Source: Brachionus plicatilis | Lineage: Eukaryota > Rotifera > Eurotatoria > Ploima > Brachionidae | DNA: 64,000 nucleotides | Assembly: GCA_010279815.1 (NCBI GenBank) | Contig: QEOQ01000378.1 | Coordinates: forward strand, 413,118-477,117 | Reading direction: 5' to 3' | Shown here: piece by piece, positions 47,927 through 58,239 of the stretch | How positions within the stretch are numbered: the stretch's first letter is position 1 | Layout of the letters: every line of letters begins with the position of its first letter | Program-made: the position numbers and the translations under genes | The notes under the pieces: model-generated | Told to the model about the DNA's origin: nothing | What the model saw: only the letters and a program-made list of their open reading frames with translations | The model's database searches: none

Positions 47927-48271
47927 CAGTGCCGATTTGACAAGTGGATTTCTGGTTATTTTACGTAAAAATTGGTAAAAATGAAAATGCCAAAAAAAGC
48001 TCAATTTTTTATATTTTTATAATTTTCTAATTAATTTTGAAAAAAGCAGTTTCTATTAATTTGTTTATATTTTACCTAAAATTACCTTTTTTTAATAATT
48101 TTTACTTAAATTTAGGTTAAAATAGGTAAATATGGTAAATAGAAACTACTTTTTTCAAAACTTATTAGAAAGTAATAAAAAATTCAAAAAATTGAGCTTT
48201 TTTTGGCATCTTCATTTTTACCAATTTTTACGTAAATTTACCAGAAATCCACTTGAATCAAATCAGCACTC
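47927..48271. mobile_element. CAGTGC-ended foldback MITE, TA target
   Basis: It starts CAGTGCCGATTTGACAAGTG and ends CACTTGAATCAAATCAGCAC plus TC, bounded by TA (47925-47926 and 48272-48273). The two halves are inverse copies for most of their length: GAAAATGCCAAAAAAAGCTC against GAGCTTTTTTTGGCATCTTC. TTTTACGTAAA words lie inside each end. It lies in the convergent TSEN54-UTP23 interval. Confidence 0.75.
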
Positions 48272-48309
48272 TATTATTTAGTTTTGAATTTTCTGTACTT
48301 TCTGAAAGT

Positions 48310-48480
48310 TAAATTCCCGTATTCGCTCGTTCGATTATGCTGCACCACAAGTTAAAACACGCTTTTGGACCATGCACCAAAGTACATCTCGCCCATGCTA
48401 TAATATTGTTAACTTTGAGCGAAGCGTAATTACGCGTTTAAATCTGCTTCAAACATTGAAAGCCTTAGTTTAATGCGTCA
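48310..48480. repeat. GC-richer structured repeat, copy B
   Basis: GTATTCGCTCGTTCGATTAT, ACATCTCGCC, TTGTTAACTTTGAGC and CATTGAAAGCCTTAGTTTAA follow the order of copy A (22950-23090). The inner arms ACACGCTT and AAGCGTAATTACGCGTTT can pair although their sequence differs from copy A, which hints at a conserved stem. The element could be a SINE or an RNA gene. Confidence 0.5.
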
Positions 48481-49084
48481 TCAAGACTCAATTTTAAGGT
48501 AAAAATAAAAAACAATTTTTTTGAATTATGCCTTTGGTGCAGCACCAAAGATTAAGAAATAAAAAATATTAAAAAATTCATTTTTTATATTTTTCGATTA
48601 AAAAAATAATAAAATTCAAGTTCTGCTGCGGCATTATTTTAATAAAAATTCAATAAAAAGACTAAAAAAATTAAAAGATTAATAAATCAATTTTATTAAG
48701 AATAAATGACTAATTAAACTTACCGTGTTTTTTTTTGTTTAATGAACCTTTTGGTCGACCCCTTCTCTTTTCTCGAAGTCAAAAAATATCAAATATTGCA
48801 AATAAAATTAAATTTTTTCAATTATTTTAAAAATTTTTGAAATATCTCAAAAACTTTACTTCCTGAACAAGATCTTAACACATTTTATCAAACTTATAAA
48901 AAATTTCAATTTTATAATAAAATAAAAATCTTGAAAAAAAAACTTTTAATTTTCAAAAAATAAAATATTTCCGAATTAAATGATATGGTAAAGCTTTTAA
49001 AAATAATTTTGCTTTGTTAAATAAGTGAGGGTCAGTACATTTTCAAATTTTTCAAAAGAATAAAAACTTTTAAATTTAAAACTT

Positions 49085-49759
49085 TTATTTTTTATTTGAA
49101 AATTGCTCAGTTTTTTTTTTCTTTTTACAAGAAAGTGGATTAGGCTCCTTGGCCTTTCTTTTTTTTTGTATTCGTTTCACTTGAGGTTTTTGCTCATTTA
49201 GTTTCTTTTTCAATTGTTTGATAACTTTCATCTGGTCTAAGTTCGGAGCCAATTTACCCTCGAGTCTTTTATTCACCAAATCATCTGTTTTTTCTGATGG
49301 TTTTTCTAAGTTTATTGCATTGTGCGATATAATCATCAATGGCGTTCCGGGCACACTGCGCACAATTTCTTTCAAGCTGTCACTTTGAGTTGCAACTATG
49401 AATTTTGTGTCACCTGATTCTGAGATCAAATTTTTGAAACACTTTTCTGAACTAACAAAATTTCGTTTGTGTTTGCATTCGGCTACTTGGTACTGTTTTA
49501 GAATTAACATGGCACCGCGTGTTGGTTTCCCCAAAATTTCAGTCTCATGTATGGCGCATTTGGTGGTCCACAATTTGCATTTGTTGTCTTTGACATCGAA
49601 AAATTTTGGCAATTGCTCGGCCAGATTTATTTTGCCATTGAGAGCCTCGTTGGCAAATGTTCCATCAATCAGGACATTGAATAACTTTGTATCAAATTTA
49701 AAATTTGCCTTATAATATTTTAGAACACGTTTGGTGTGTTTGTGCCGACGAATTTTCAT
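49085..49759 (-). CDS. UTP23: rRNA-processing protein UTP23
   Basis: This is a single exon of 224 aa from ATG at 49759. It begins MKIRRHKHTKRVLKYYKANF as UTP23 does (MKITRQKHAKK..F..NF), then FNVLIDGTFANEALNGKINL, TTKCAIHETEILGKPTRGA, the zinc-binding CKHKRNFVSSEKC region, FIVATQSDSLKEIVRSVPGT, LMIISHNAINLEKPS, and the family's conserved PNPLSCKKKKK near the C-terminus. UTP23 is a PIN-fold protein of the nucleolar SSU processome related to FCF1, needed for early 18S rRNA maturation (snR30/U17 release in yeast). Like other UTP23 proteins it does not show a full PIN acidic set. The basic tail fits nucleolar targeting. It faces TSEN54 tail to tail. Confidence 0.93.
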   Translation of the reverse strand: MKIRRHKHTKRVLKYYKANFKFDTKLFNVLIDGTFANEALNGKINLAEQLPKFFDVKDNKCKLWTTKCAIHETEILGKPTRGAMLILKQYQVAECKHKRNFVSSEKCFKNLISESGDTKFIVATQSDSLKEIVRSVPGTPLMIISHNAINLEKPSEKTDDLVNKRLEGKLAPNLDQMKVIKQLKKKLNEQKPQVKRIQKKRKAKEPNPLSCKKKKKTEQFSNKK

Positions 49760-50158
49760 TGTCTTCTAAATATTTTGTATGAAATTTCTAAATTTTTAAA
49801 ATCATTTTAATTTATCATAAATTTTTTACTTTAAAATAAAAAAAGAATTCATTATAAACTCAACAAATGAATTAATTTGAATTGTTTATTTCAGGAAAAA
49901 GATTTGGTTCAATTTTTATTTTCAAACTTTCAATATCAATAGTTTAAAAAACTTTTAAGTGAAAAATTTGACCAATATTTTGTCGGCATGTTTCGTAATT
50001 AATTAACTTTTGATTCATCAACTTTTGAAATTTTAAAATTCTGCTGACCTTTTTCTAAATTAATCTCATTTTATAGATTTAGATTAAATCATAGTTTTAG
50101 TCGAAACTTTAAGTTTTTAACTAAAAACTACTGAAGACTAATTAAACAAGGTTTTGAC

Positions 50159-50702
50159 GGCAAATTGAAGTTTCAGATCAAATTTTAAGATCGAAACGAT
50201 CATTTAGAATTTTATAACTTAAATTATCTAATGATTTTAATAATTTCTAAGAAATAAATACTAAACATTACTAGACATGTTATGTCTAATAATGGTTCAT
50301 TATCAAATAAACATCAAAATGATTGATCTCTAATTTATTTAACAAAAACAATCAATAATTTAAATAATTCAGGTTAAGTTAATCACAAATTCAAATTTAA
50401 AACTTTTTTATCCATTCATTCAAACTGAAATAATTTTATTTTTCTACTTTAATAAATTTTAAATTTTAAAAAAGTATATTTTTTTGTCTTTAAATGTAAG
50501 TTTTCATTAAAATCAATTAAAATATTAAAACCTACTAATGTTCAATAAAGAAGGACATTTTAAAATTTTAAATATGAAAATAAACTTGATATGGCATGTC
50601 AAGTAATTGCTTTTGAAAAAATTTATTTTTTCTCTATTATTAAAAAAAATATTACAATTTATATTTTGATCTTTTGATCTTGATCTCAAACTTCAATTTG
50701 CC
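50159..50702. mobile_element. TIR element of family 'GGCAAATT', perfect 8-bp TSD
   Basis: The ends are GGCAAATTGAAGTTTCAGAT and ATCTCAAACTTCAATTTGCC. The flanks are GTTTTGAC at 50151-50158 and 50703-50710, a perfect 8-bp duplication. The interior of about 500 bp matches 21882-22399 (inverted), 42420-42735 and part of 58495-58640. It has no protein-coding frame, so it depends on a transposase encoded elsewhere. Confidence 0.88.
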
Positions 50703-50710
50703 GTTTTGAC

Positions 50711-51600
50711 AAGTTGACTTTTTAAGTATAATTTTTTAGGCAACTTGATGTTTATGGTCAATTTTTGATTCTCTGTATGATCAAATCAAACTTAAAAATA
50801 TTAAATAAATTGTAACTATTTAGAAGAATTAGTGCACTTTATTTTATGTTCATATCATATTTAAATTTATCCATGGGACTTAAACTTTAATAAAACTAAA
50901 GAACCCATTCAATTGAAAGCTATGAGAATTATTTGGGTTTAATTTACTATTTAGGAAATTAGAACATTTTTATAGAATCCAAATTTATATTTAAAATTCA
51001 TTTCTATTATCTATAAAAATCTTTGTGTGAAAAAACTATTCAGTCTCAGAGTTATGATACTCGAAATGCTTTAAAATTGAATCTTTAAATTAAAAAAAAA
51101 TATAAAAAGGTCTGAATTTTGAACATTTCATAAAAGCAAGAAGAGATAGTAGTGTTGAAAATCGAACAGTGTATTTAATTTAGTATTTTAATCCTTTTAA
51201 ATTAAAATTTAAAGTTCTATAATACTTAAATATTTGTTCGAATAAAAAAAATTTATATTCGATATATCAAAAGGATTTTTTCCTAAAAGGATTCAAAATT
51301 ATATTTTTATTTTATTCCACAATGTTTAGATTATGATACCATTTTTAAATGTGTTTCTTTAATAATATCAAGAATTTGGAGTCTGCTTTCTTTCTCATTC
51401 TGATTCTCTAATATCTTGAGTTATTGCGGTAAAATGCAAAAGCGTGGGTAACATTAAGTAATTTTTTGATTCTATAGAAAATCTTCAATTAGTTCTTAAA
51501 AAGTTATGTTTATTCTAAAACTCAATTTATAACAAAAAGATAAATTTCTGAATTAACTTTAAACAAGCAACTATTCTTTTTTTTATTTGGTATTTTAAAA
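50711..51600. other. AT-rich intergenic DNA
   Basis: No gene, RNA or delimited element was seen in this interval. Confidence 0.5.
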
Positions 51601-52595
51601 GGTTATTACTAAAACACGGACTTCCAGTTTTTAAATAAAACACGGACCCATACTTATCTCCCCCATTAATACTATGCCATTTATCCCCCACCATTTTTCT
51701 AGTACTAAATTTAATTATTATTCTTTTCTATAATTTTAAAAATAAAAAAAGTAATTTTCAATGCAAATAAAATAGAAAAACACTTTTTTTAAATTTTGTT
51801 TCTTTTTTATATTTTTTATTCAAATCTAAAGTGTTTCAATAAATCAGAAGAGAAAAGTTTTATATAATATTCTAACGAGCCCAAAAAAACAATCTAAAAA
51901 TCTCAACAATGAAAATTTTTCTATATTTTAAAATTTTAAATCAACAATAATTTAAAAGAAATTATTAAATCATGCTAATGCAAAAGATTTATTTTTGATC
52001 AAAAATGGGTTCGTTAATATGGACCGATAATTATTCCAATCAGATAATTTTCAAAAAATCTGAATTCAGTGTCAATCGATTTTTTCATTTAACTTTTACT
52101 CTATATAAAGACAAAATTTAAAATAAAAGTTAATTTTTAATTTTTTAATTTGACTCCACAATTTTACAAGTTTATTCCAGAAGAAATTCGAAATTATTCT
52201 AAGAATAAAAGCAAGTTTTTGCGCTTACTCTTAGTTAAAAGTCAGGTTTCAAGGTTTATTCTAAAAAAAAATAAAATAATTTTATAGCACGGCTTCGAAA
52301 GTATTATTTGGGTTTATATAGAATTTTGACATTGTTCCAAGAGGAGTGGTACTGAGTTTTCGGTAATTGTTTTTATTTGTTGAAAAAAAATAAATCGTTT
52401 TTAAATAAATTAGCTAAAAAATATATTTAAAAACGATTCGATTGAAAAACGAGCTTAGATTTTGGTCTTGCGTGAAAGCTGGTAAAATTTTGTACTAGAA
52501 AAATGGTCGGGGAAAAATGGCATAGTATTAATGGGGAGATAAGTATGGGTCCGTGTTTTATTTAAAAACTGGAGGTCCGTGTTTTAGTAATAACC
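51601..52595. mobile_element. TIR element 'GGTTATTACT', about 995 bp
   Basis: Terminal inverted repeats of about 110 bp run from GGTTATTACTAAAACACGGA, through ATACTTATCTCCCCCATTAA, to TTTTTCTAGTAC; the right copy is 52488-52595. The flanks TTTTAAAA (51593-51600) and GTTTAAAA (52596-52603) agree at 7 of 8. The centre has no transposase frame. GG ends and an 8-bp duplication are shared with the other families listed. Confidence 0.8.
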
Positions 52596-52650
52596 GTTTA
52601 AAAGACTGTTTAATATTTTTAAGTAAAAAAAATTCTAATTTACTATATTC

Positions 52651-53146
52651 GGCATTGTGAAATTAAGTATAAAAAAACATAAACAAAATATTAAAAGTAT
52701 CAAAGCTTAAATTCTGAAGGACCAAAACATGTTCTGTAAATTGTAGCAACTGACACATCCGTTGTACCACCAATATACTGATTCTGCAAAACTCTGCAAT
52801 AAATCTGCAAAATTCTGAAAATAGTATATTTGGGATATTATATTATATTAAAAATCTAATTTTACTTTAACTGGTGGTACAAGGGATTTTTAGCTGCTAC
52901 AATTTATAGAATATGTTTTAGTCGGTCCAGATTAAAGTTCTGGTGTTTTTTATATTTTGTTTTTGTTTTTTGTACTAAAATTCACAATGTTCTGAATTTT
53001 TCGGAATTATGCAGAATCAGTATATTGGTGGTACAACGGATGTATCAGTTGCTACAATTTACAGAACATGTTTTGGTCGTTCAAAATTTAAGCTTTGATA
53101 CTTTTAATATTTTGTTTTTGAATTTTGTACTAAAATTCACAATGCC
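52651..53146. mobile_element. TIR element 'GGCATTGTGA', 496 bp
   Basis: The ends are GGCATTGTGAAATTAAGTAT and TACTAAAATTCACAATGCC, with long arms sharing AAACATGTTCTGTAAATTGT/ACAATTTACAGAACATGTTT and CCGTTGTACCACCAATATAC. A third, direct copy of the right arm lies at 52868-52995, suggesting an internal duplication or a nested relative. The flanks CTATATTC (52643-52650) and CTATTTTC (53147-53154) match at 7 of 8. Confidence 0.8.
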
Positions 53147-53464
53147 CTATTTTCTTAGATATTATATATTTTTAAAAAAAAAATTCTTTTTCTAAAGAAA
53201 GTTATTTTCTAACTTTAATAAAAAGATATAATTTAAAAGTTTTTGTTTTAAAACAATTAAAACTAAATATCCTATTTTTGCTTTAATCTATTGCATTTCA
53301 ATGTAATAAAATTGCAAAATTAACTTCCATTTATTTTAAAAAAATTAAAGATTATGAAAATTTAAATCTAATTCTCTTTTTTTGTGTAACTTTAAAATTT
53401 TTCATATTATACTTTTCCTTCTTGGAGGTTAATTTTTATATAAAAAAAAATTAATTAATTTATA

Positions 53465-53560
53465 TTAATTAATTTAATAATAATAATAATAAGCTACATC
53501 AGTAGACCTGTGGAGCGAGACTAGATGTAGTTTCGCTATGGGAGCTATCTTTCTGCAAGT
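53465..53560. mobile_element. Retroelement-like terminus with (AAT)n and hairpin
   Basis: A (TAA)n run is followed by GCTACATCAGTAGACCTGTG and GAGCGAGACTAGATGTAG; CTACATC pairs with GATGTAG. On the minus strand this reads as a GC-richer terminus with a (TTA)n tail. The family is not recognised. Confidence 0.4.
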
Positions 53561-54039
53561 AAATTCATATACTAAACTCGATTATTTATAATTCGTTCAT
53601 TTTTAATTTGCGATTTATTTCTTTGTTTCTTTTCATTTTTTTCTCGTTGATCGAATTTCATCATCCATTTCAATATTATTTTATATCAAACTAATGGCAA
53701 ATGGATAAAGATTTTTTTAAGATCACTTAGCTTAATATTTCCTAATAGTGAAACTGTTTATAAGGCGTTTGAAATTCGAAAGATTCATTTAAAACTAATA
53801 AAGCTAAATAATAAAAAACTATTGATTGAAAATATTTTAAAAATATTTTTTTGGTTCTACTCATATATATTTTTTTTAATTTACATCATTATCTTATTAA
53901 TCGTTTTTTGAAATTAATAATACGAAAAAGTATTTAAGATAAAGAAATAAATCCAATTTAAAAAAAAGAAAACAATTCTACTTTCTTAATAAAATAGATA
54001 CTAATTTAATATTTTTTTTAATAAATAATTATCACCTTT

Positions 54040-54960
54040 TATTGAGAAATATTTACTTTTTTACAATATTTAACACATTTTTACCAAAATTTTCCAAATT
54101 TTACTGAATTTTACTAATTCAAATTCTTTTTTTGAGTAAATTAACGTAAATATCGTTAAATTTTTTTTCTCAATTTTTTATTTTATTTATTTTACTGAAA
54201 AAAGTTTAAAATGGCCTAAAAAATGGCGCAATCAATGATGCTAATTATGACCAGAAAATTGCTACCTTAATTATTCAAAAAATTGATGGATTGTACGATC
54301 GCCTTTTTTGAGTGGTTCCAAATAGTTTTTGTTAATCAGCACTGTAAACTATTTTTTTTAATTTCAATGATTTAATTTATTCAATTTGTGACATAATTAG
54401 CTTACATTGTAAAATTTCTTGTTGTTTTTATTTTTTGAAATACTGTGATGATTTGACACTAGGGTTTTACTGTTTTTTTACGTATCATTACGTAAATTAT
54501 CACATTTTACGTAAATTTTCGATATTATACACTTGTAAGAACTGGTAAATTTGCGTAAATTTACGAAAATTTTCAAAAAATTTTGGTTATCTCTATTGTG
54601 ATTCAAGATAATGGAGACTTGTCAAATCGTTTATTTTTTCCATTTAAAATAAACTGATTTATTAAAAAAAAAAATTTTTACTGTATTTTACAATTAAAAA
54701 ATTCGGTATTTACGTATTCGGTATTTACGTTTTATTTACGTCTATTTTTTTTTGTTTTTTTGAAATTTTCTAAAAATTATAAAAAATTGCTTGAAAATTG
54801 TTTTTTGCTGGCACTTTTGTATTTACCAGTTTTTTCGAAAATTATTGTAAAATTTTTTAAAATTACGTAAATTTACCAATCCTTACAACTGTAAAATTAC
54901 GTAAAAAGTTTAAAATTTTTGAAAATTCATGCACCTTATATTTGTGAATTACACACAAAA
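54040..54960. repeat. Remnants of CAGTG/TTTACGTAAA elements
   Basis: On the minus strand TACAGTGCTGATTAACAAAA starts at about 54347, with TTTACG and ACGTAAA words between 54060 and 54160. A second cluster (54470-54910) is packed with TTTACGTAA words in both orientations. These look like decayed copies of the CAGTG-ended TA-target elements. No gene was seen in 53560-55190. Confidence 0.45.
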
Positions 54961-55204
54961 AAACAAACATTTACACTGTCGAAAAATTATCTTTAAAAAA
55001 ATAACATGAACAACTGCACTCAACGACCATTGCTTAAAAATATTTTTATATAAGAGAAAAAATAGATATTTATTAATTTATTTATTTAAAAATAATTTGG
55101 GACAAAATCCCCTGGCTGTTTGGAATGAATATTAATTCTCCCTTTCAGGCACGTTAAATAATAAAATCGATAAAAAAACTAATAATACATTATACATTAT
55201 AAGC

Positions 55205-55670
55205 CACCATAACTCTGCCGTAAGCCGGTCCCAAGCCCAGGATGAGAAAAGAGGAGGGTGGTGGCAGCCACACTATGTGGTCTTCTACGAATCTGAAGAA
55301 GAGCTGTATTACGGGTACATAGATCTACGGGTCTTTGTCCTAGTCTTGTCGTATGAGGGTGCCGCTGGCTTGACCATCATCCAGTATAGAATCTTAGCAG
55401 AGCGAGAACTTGTTTTACAGCTGACCCTCTTTGGATAGCTGTAACTTTGGAAGCACTAAAGTTAAGGCATTCTCTCTTTCTAAATTGAGAATGTCGCTTG
55501 GTTTGTGGTTCCAAGCTAGTCTAAATAGTAGCCGAGTTCGCAGCCAAATTAAAAGTGCTCGGATGAGTGGCGCTGTTTATGATGAACGTCCCACGTGCTT
55601 CTTAGGGGAAGACGCCGTCATAACTATGCCGTATGCCGGTCCAAAGCCCGGATGAAAAAATAGGAGGGTG
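55205..55670 (+). mobile_element. LINE 5'-region with direct repeats flanking a conserved block
   Basis: A roughly 52-bp direct repeat (CATAACTCTGCCGTAAGCCG..GGTCC.AAGCCC.GGATGA, ending GGAGGGTG) occurs at 55209-55262 and 55619-55671, 410 bp apart. The enclosed sequence is markedly GC-richer and contains the block shared with 46735-46870. Sequences of the type 'CCGGTCC.AAGCCCGGATGA' precede ORF2 in some invertebrate LINEs; that link is from memory of the family and is inference. A short frame at 55431-55655 ends AVITMPYAGPKPG within the second repeat. Confidence 0.5.
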
Positions 55671-55829
55671 ACAAAAATTTTACGTACAAATATTTTTAAC
55701 TATTTTTATTAAAAAAAAAAACAGATCCTTGAAAAAAAACATTCTTTAGGTAAAAAATTGTAATTTTGTTCAAGCTTTAACTTTATTTTTTTTTCAAGTA
55801 TCTTGAAATACATTGAGTTTGTTGCCAAA

Positions 55830-55872
55830 TTTATTTGTTTTCTGTACCGAGCTAAAGCTCCTTCAGAAAACT
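55830..55872 (-). mobile_element. LINE-type 3' tail, GAGC hairpin family
   Basis: On the minus strand: TTTCTGAAGGAGCTTTAGCT, CGGTACAGAAAACAAATAAA. GAGC-TTTA-GCTC forms the hairpin and AAATAAA the tail, as in the copies at 1.6, 9.9, 36.0 and 37.8 kb. Confidence 0.6.
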
Positions 55873-55892
55873 ATAATATAATATCTTTAATA

Positions 55893-56547
55893 CAGAGTTG
55901 GGAAACTGATACTGAATAACTGATCAGTATCAGTTAATTTCAGTTATCAGTTAAACTGAAACTGACTGATAACTGATTTTGAATTAACTGAGACTGACTG
56001 AAAACTGTTTTACTATTTATTTGAATTTTTGAAAATTTTTTTTTCGGTTTTAATTTAGTTTTACACTTATATATTTTTTTGACTAGTTAGTAATGCTTTG
56101 CAATAAATAAAAAGCTAATATATACATTATCTAAACCTTTTTTATTTTCTTTTATTTGAAATAAAGTTCATTTTAAAAATGTCAGAGATAAGTAATTTAT
56201 AATTAAACTAAAACCATGTTTATTGTATAAAACTTCTTTTCTTAAAGACAAGTATATTGATTCTAGAGAAAAATTGTCTCAGGAAAGAATGCTGATTGAG
56301 CCAGATATACAAGAACATCAAAGTAAAAAACGAAAATTAGAAATATATATATAAATATCCGTTTTAAATGTTAATTAGACTTTAATTTTTATAAACTGTT
56401 TAATAAATAAACTAATTGTATCATTTTTCTAATTAACTGATTTTTAACTGATAACTGATACCCATTAACTGAGACTAATACTGAACTGATGCTCGAAAAA
56501 CTGATACTGACTGAAAACTGATTTTTTTATAACTGATCCCAACTCTG
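55893..56547. mobile_element. hAT-type MITE with AACTGA subterminal arrays, perfect 8-bp TSD
   Basis: It starts CAGAGTTGGGAAACTGATAC and ends TAACTGATCCCAACTCTG, bounded by CTTTAATA at 55885-55892 and 56548-56555, a perfect 8-bp duplication. CAGAGTTGGGAA-type ends are characteristic of hAT elements. About a dozen AACTGA(T)/ACTGA words crowd each side, both strands represented, probably transposase binding sites. The centre has no full transposase frame. Confidence 0.9.
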
Positions 56548-56773
56548 CTTTAATATCAATTTAATTTATATTACCCTGAATATTGTGCACTTTTTAATAA
56601 AAAATTTTCAAAAAATTAATCAAATTAAATTCGCACTTTTTTTAATTAATTAACTACTAAGCAATAGATTAATTTTAAATAATTCGACTAAAAAACACAG
56701 AAACTACTCCCAACCTCATATACAAATCTTTTAACATGGCGAAGATTTTTACTCCTATACAACCATTAAAAAA

Positions 56774-57757
56774 CTAATTATGTAAAAACAAAAGTAAATT
56801 TAAATTTGAAGCAGACACCCATTCGGGATCTCTGACCACTTTGAATTCATCTCTTCGATAAAAGTGGCATCCATCTTTGTTAATAGGCCGATAGGTAACA
56901 GCCGCGCAATCCTCATTTTTTAAACACTTTTCAAAGCACTCCTTGACTGATCTTACCCGCGCGTATCTAAAGTGATTGACCAGCCTCAAGCCTTTGTAGT
57001 AGACATTTCCCTCCGTCTGCTCCATCTCTAGCGCAATAATCCTCTCATTTAAATCCATCCATCTGGAGTCACTCAATACCAGCGGATAAAATAGCACACA
57101 GGGAGCGGGAAACACGTCCACCAAACAACTAGAGTTTATGTCCACCAGATTAGTGTGCAACTTAGCGTCATTAGTCTTCCACACTTTGAACGCATAGAAC
57201 TTTTGAGTCTGGACCAAAAAAAGCTTTCTTCTCGCAACTTTGATTGATTTGGTGAGAAAAATTTTGAGCTCATGGGCCGACTCGAATGGCTTGAAGGCCA
57301 TTCTGGGAAGTCCAATTTCACACATCAAATTTTGCACATGCACCAAATTTTGCTGAAGGCTAGCATTTGATTTTTCAAATAAATTGTCTGCTTCCAGCCG
57401 ATTGAGCTTAGAACTAGACATGCACCACTCACAGGACGTGTCTTTGCCCAATTGCCACAATTCGAGCCGATTTAGCAAGAAATCAATTAAATAATTGACC
57501 TGATGCTGATTGGCTTCAGTCTTGGCTCGGTCCATGTTGTAAATAATTTTGTTCATGTCATCGAAAGAGTAGTGGTTAAGAAAGGTGAAGTCTACTTTGT
57601 CAAAGTCACATATTTTCCAAGAGTTTAGTAAGGACATGGTGAGCTGGTCTGCTTCGGAGTGCAATTTGGCCATCACACGCAACATTAGCTCAGAGCTCAT
57701 GTCCATCTGTGCATGCGTACTGCATGCACAAATAAAAATGTAGAGAAATGTGAGCAT
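56774..57757 (-). CDS. Secreted PAN/Apple-domain protein
   Basis: This is a single open frame of 327 aa. The ATG at 57757 begins a clear signal peptide (MLTFLYIFICACSTHAQ, cleavage probably after residue 17). Residues 18-240 are mostly helical in character with scattered cysteines (KICDFD, CEWC, LMCEIG, SSCLVD, APCVLF) and match nothing I know. Residues about 255-320 form a PAN/Apple-like module: GLRLVNHFRYARVRSVKECF, EKCLKNEDCAAVTYRP, GCHFYRRDEF and WVSA. Such modules mediate protein or carbohydrate binding outside the cell. The gene may continue in further exons, because GGGTGT at about 56815 could be a donor, but the frame stops cleanly at 56774. The partner is unknown. Confidence 0.75.
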   Translation of the reverse strand: MLTFLYIFICACSTHAQMDMSSELMLRVMAKLHSEADQLTMSLLNSWKICDFDKVDFTFLNHYSFDDMNKIIYNMDRAKTEANQHQVNYLIDFLLNRLELWQLGKDTSCEWCMSSSKLNRLEADNLFEKSNASLQQNLVHVQNLMCEIGLPRMAFKPFESAHELKIFLTKSIKVARRKLFLVQTQKFYAFKVWKTNDAKLHTNLVDINSSCLVDVFPAPCVLFYPLVLSDSRWMDLNERIIALEMEQTEGNVYYKGLRLVNHFRYARVRSVKECFEKCLKNEDCAAVTYRPINKDGCHFYRRDEFKVVRDPEWVSASNLNLLLFLHN

Positions 57758-57863
57758 TTAAGCTTTCATTTGAAAATAATGATCTGTTTATAGCTGGCAT
57801 TTTGATAATATCAGAGTATGCTCAGCAGTAATTAAGTTAATTCAGCTATAACTTGGACGCCTG

Positions 57864-58109
57864 CTAAATGTTTATCATTTTGTCTTGTTGAAATTCAAAA
57901 TGGCTACTATTTAATGCAGTAGCAAAAATAATTAAACTTGTAGCAAATTCAATAAAAAATCGTAGCAAATATAACACGTAGTGAATTAAATAAAAAAGTA
58001 GTAAAAAAAAGGTTGTCAATAGTGTCACGCCAACAAATAGGTGACACAAGTTAGGATAAATAAAAGACAGTTTTATTTCACTTGCCAGTGAGTCCAAATT
58101 TGTGATCAA
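57864..58109. repeat. Region with dispersed repeat 'TGTCACGCC...ACTTGCCAGTGA', copy 2
   Basis: The core 58022-58095 repeats 28731-28797 in the same orientation: AGTGTCACGCCAACAAATAG, then AGGATAAATAAAAGACAGTT and TTATTTCACTTGCCAGTGAG. The minus-strand open stretch across it (57864-58109) is probably fortuitous. Confidence 0.5.
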
Positions 58110-58239
58110 AAAATTTTCAACATATCTTCCTTAATTAAAACCGACTTATCACAAAGAACGCTCACATCACTAACAAAATACGACTAAGTTTTCAATTGAC
58201 TTTTAGTATATTTTCTTAAAAAATATTTTTTAGATTTTT

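Noticed and set aside
49398..49715. Plus-strand 105-codon frame
   Set aside because: Antisense shadow of UTP23.
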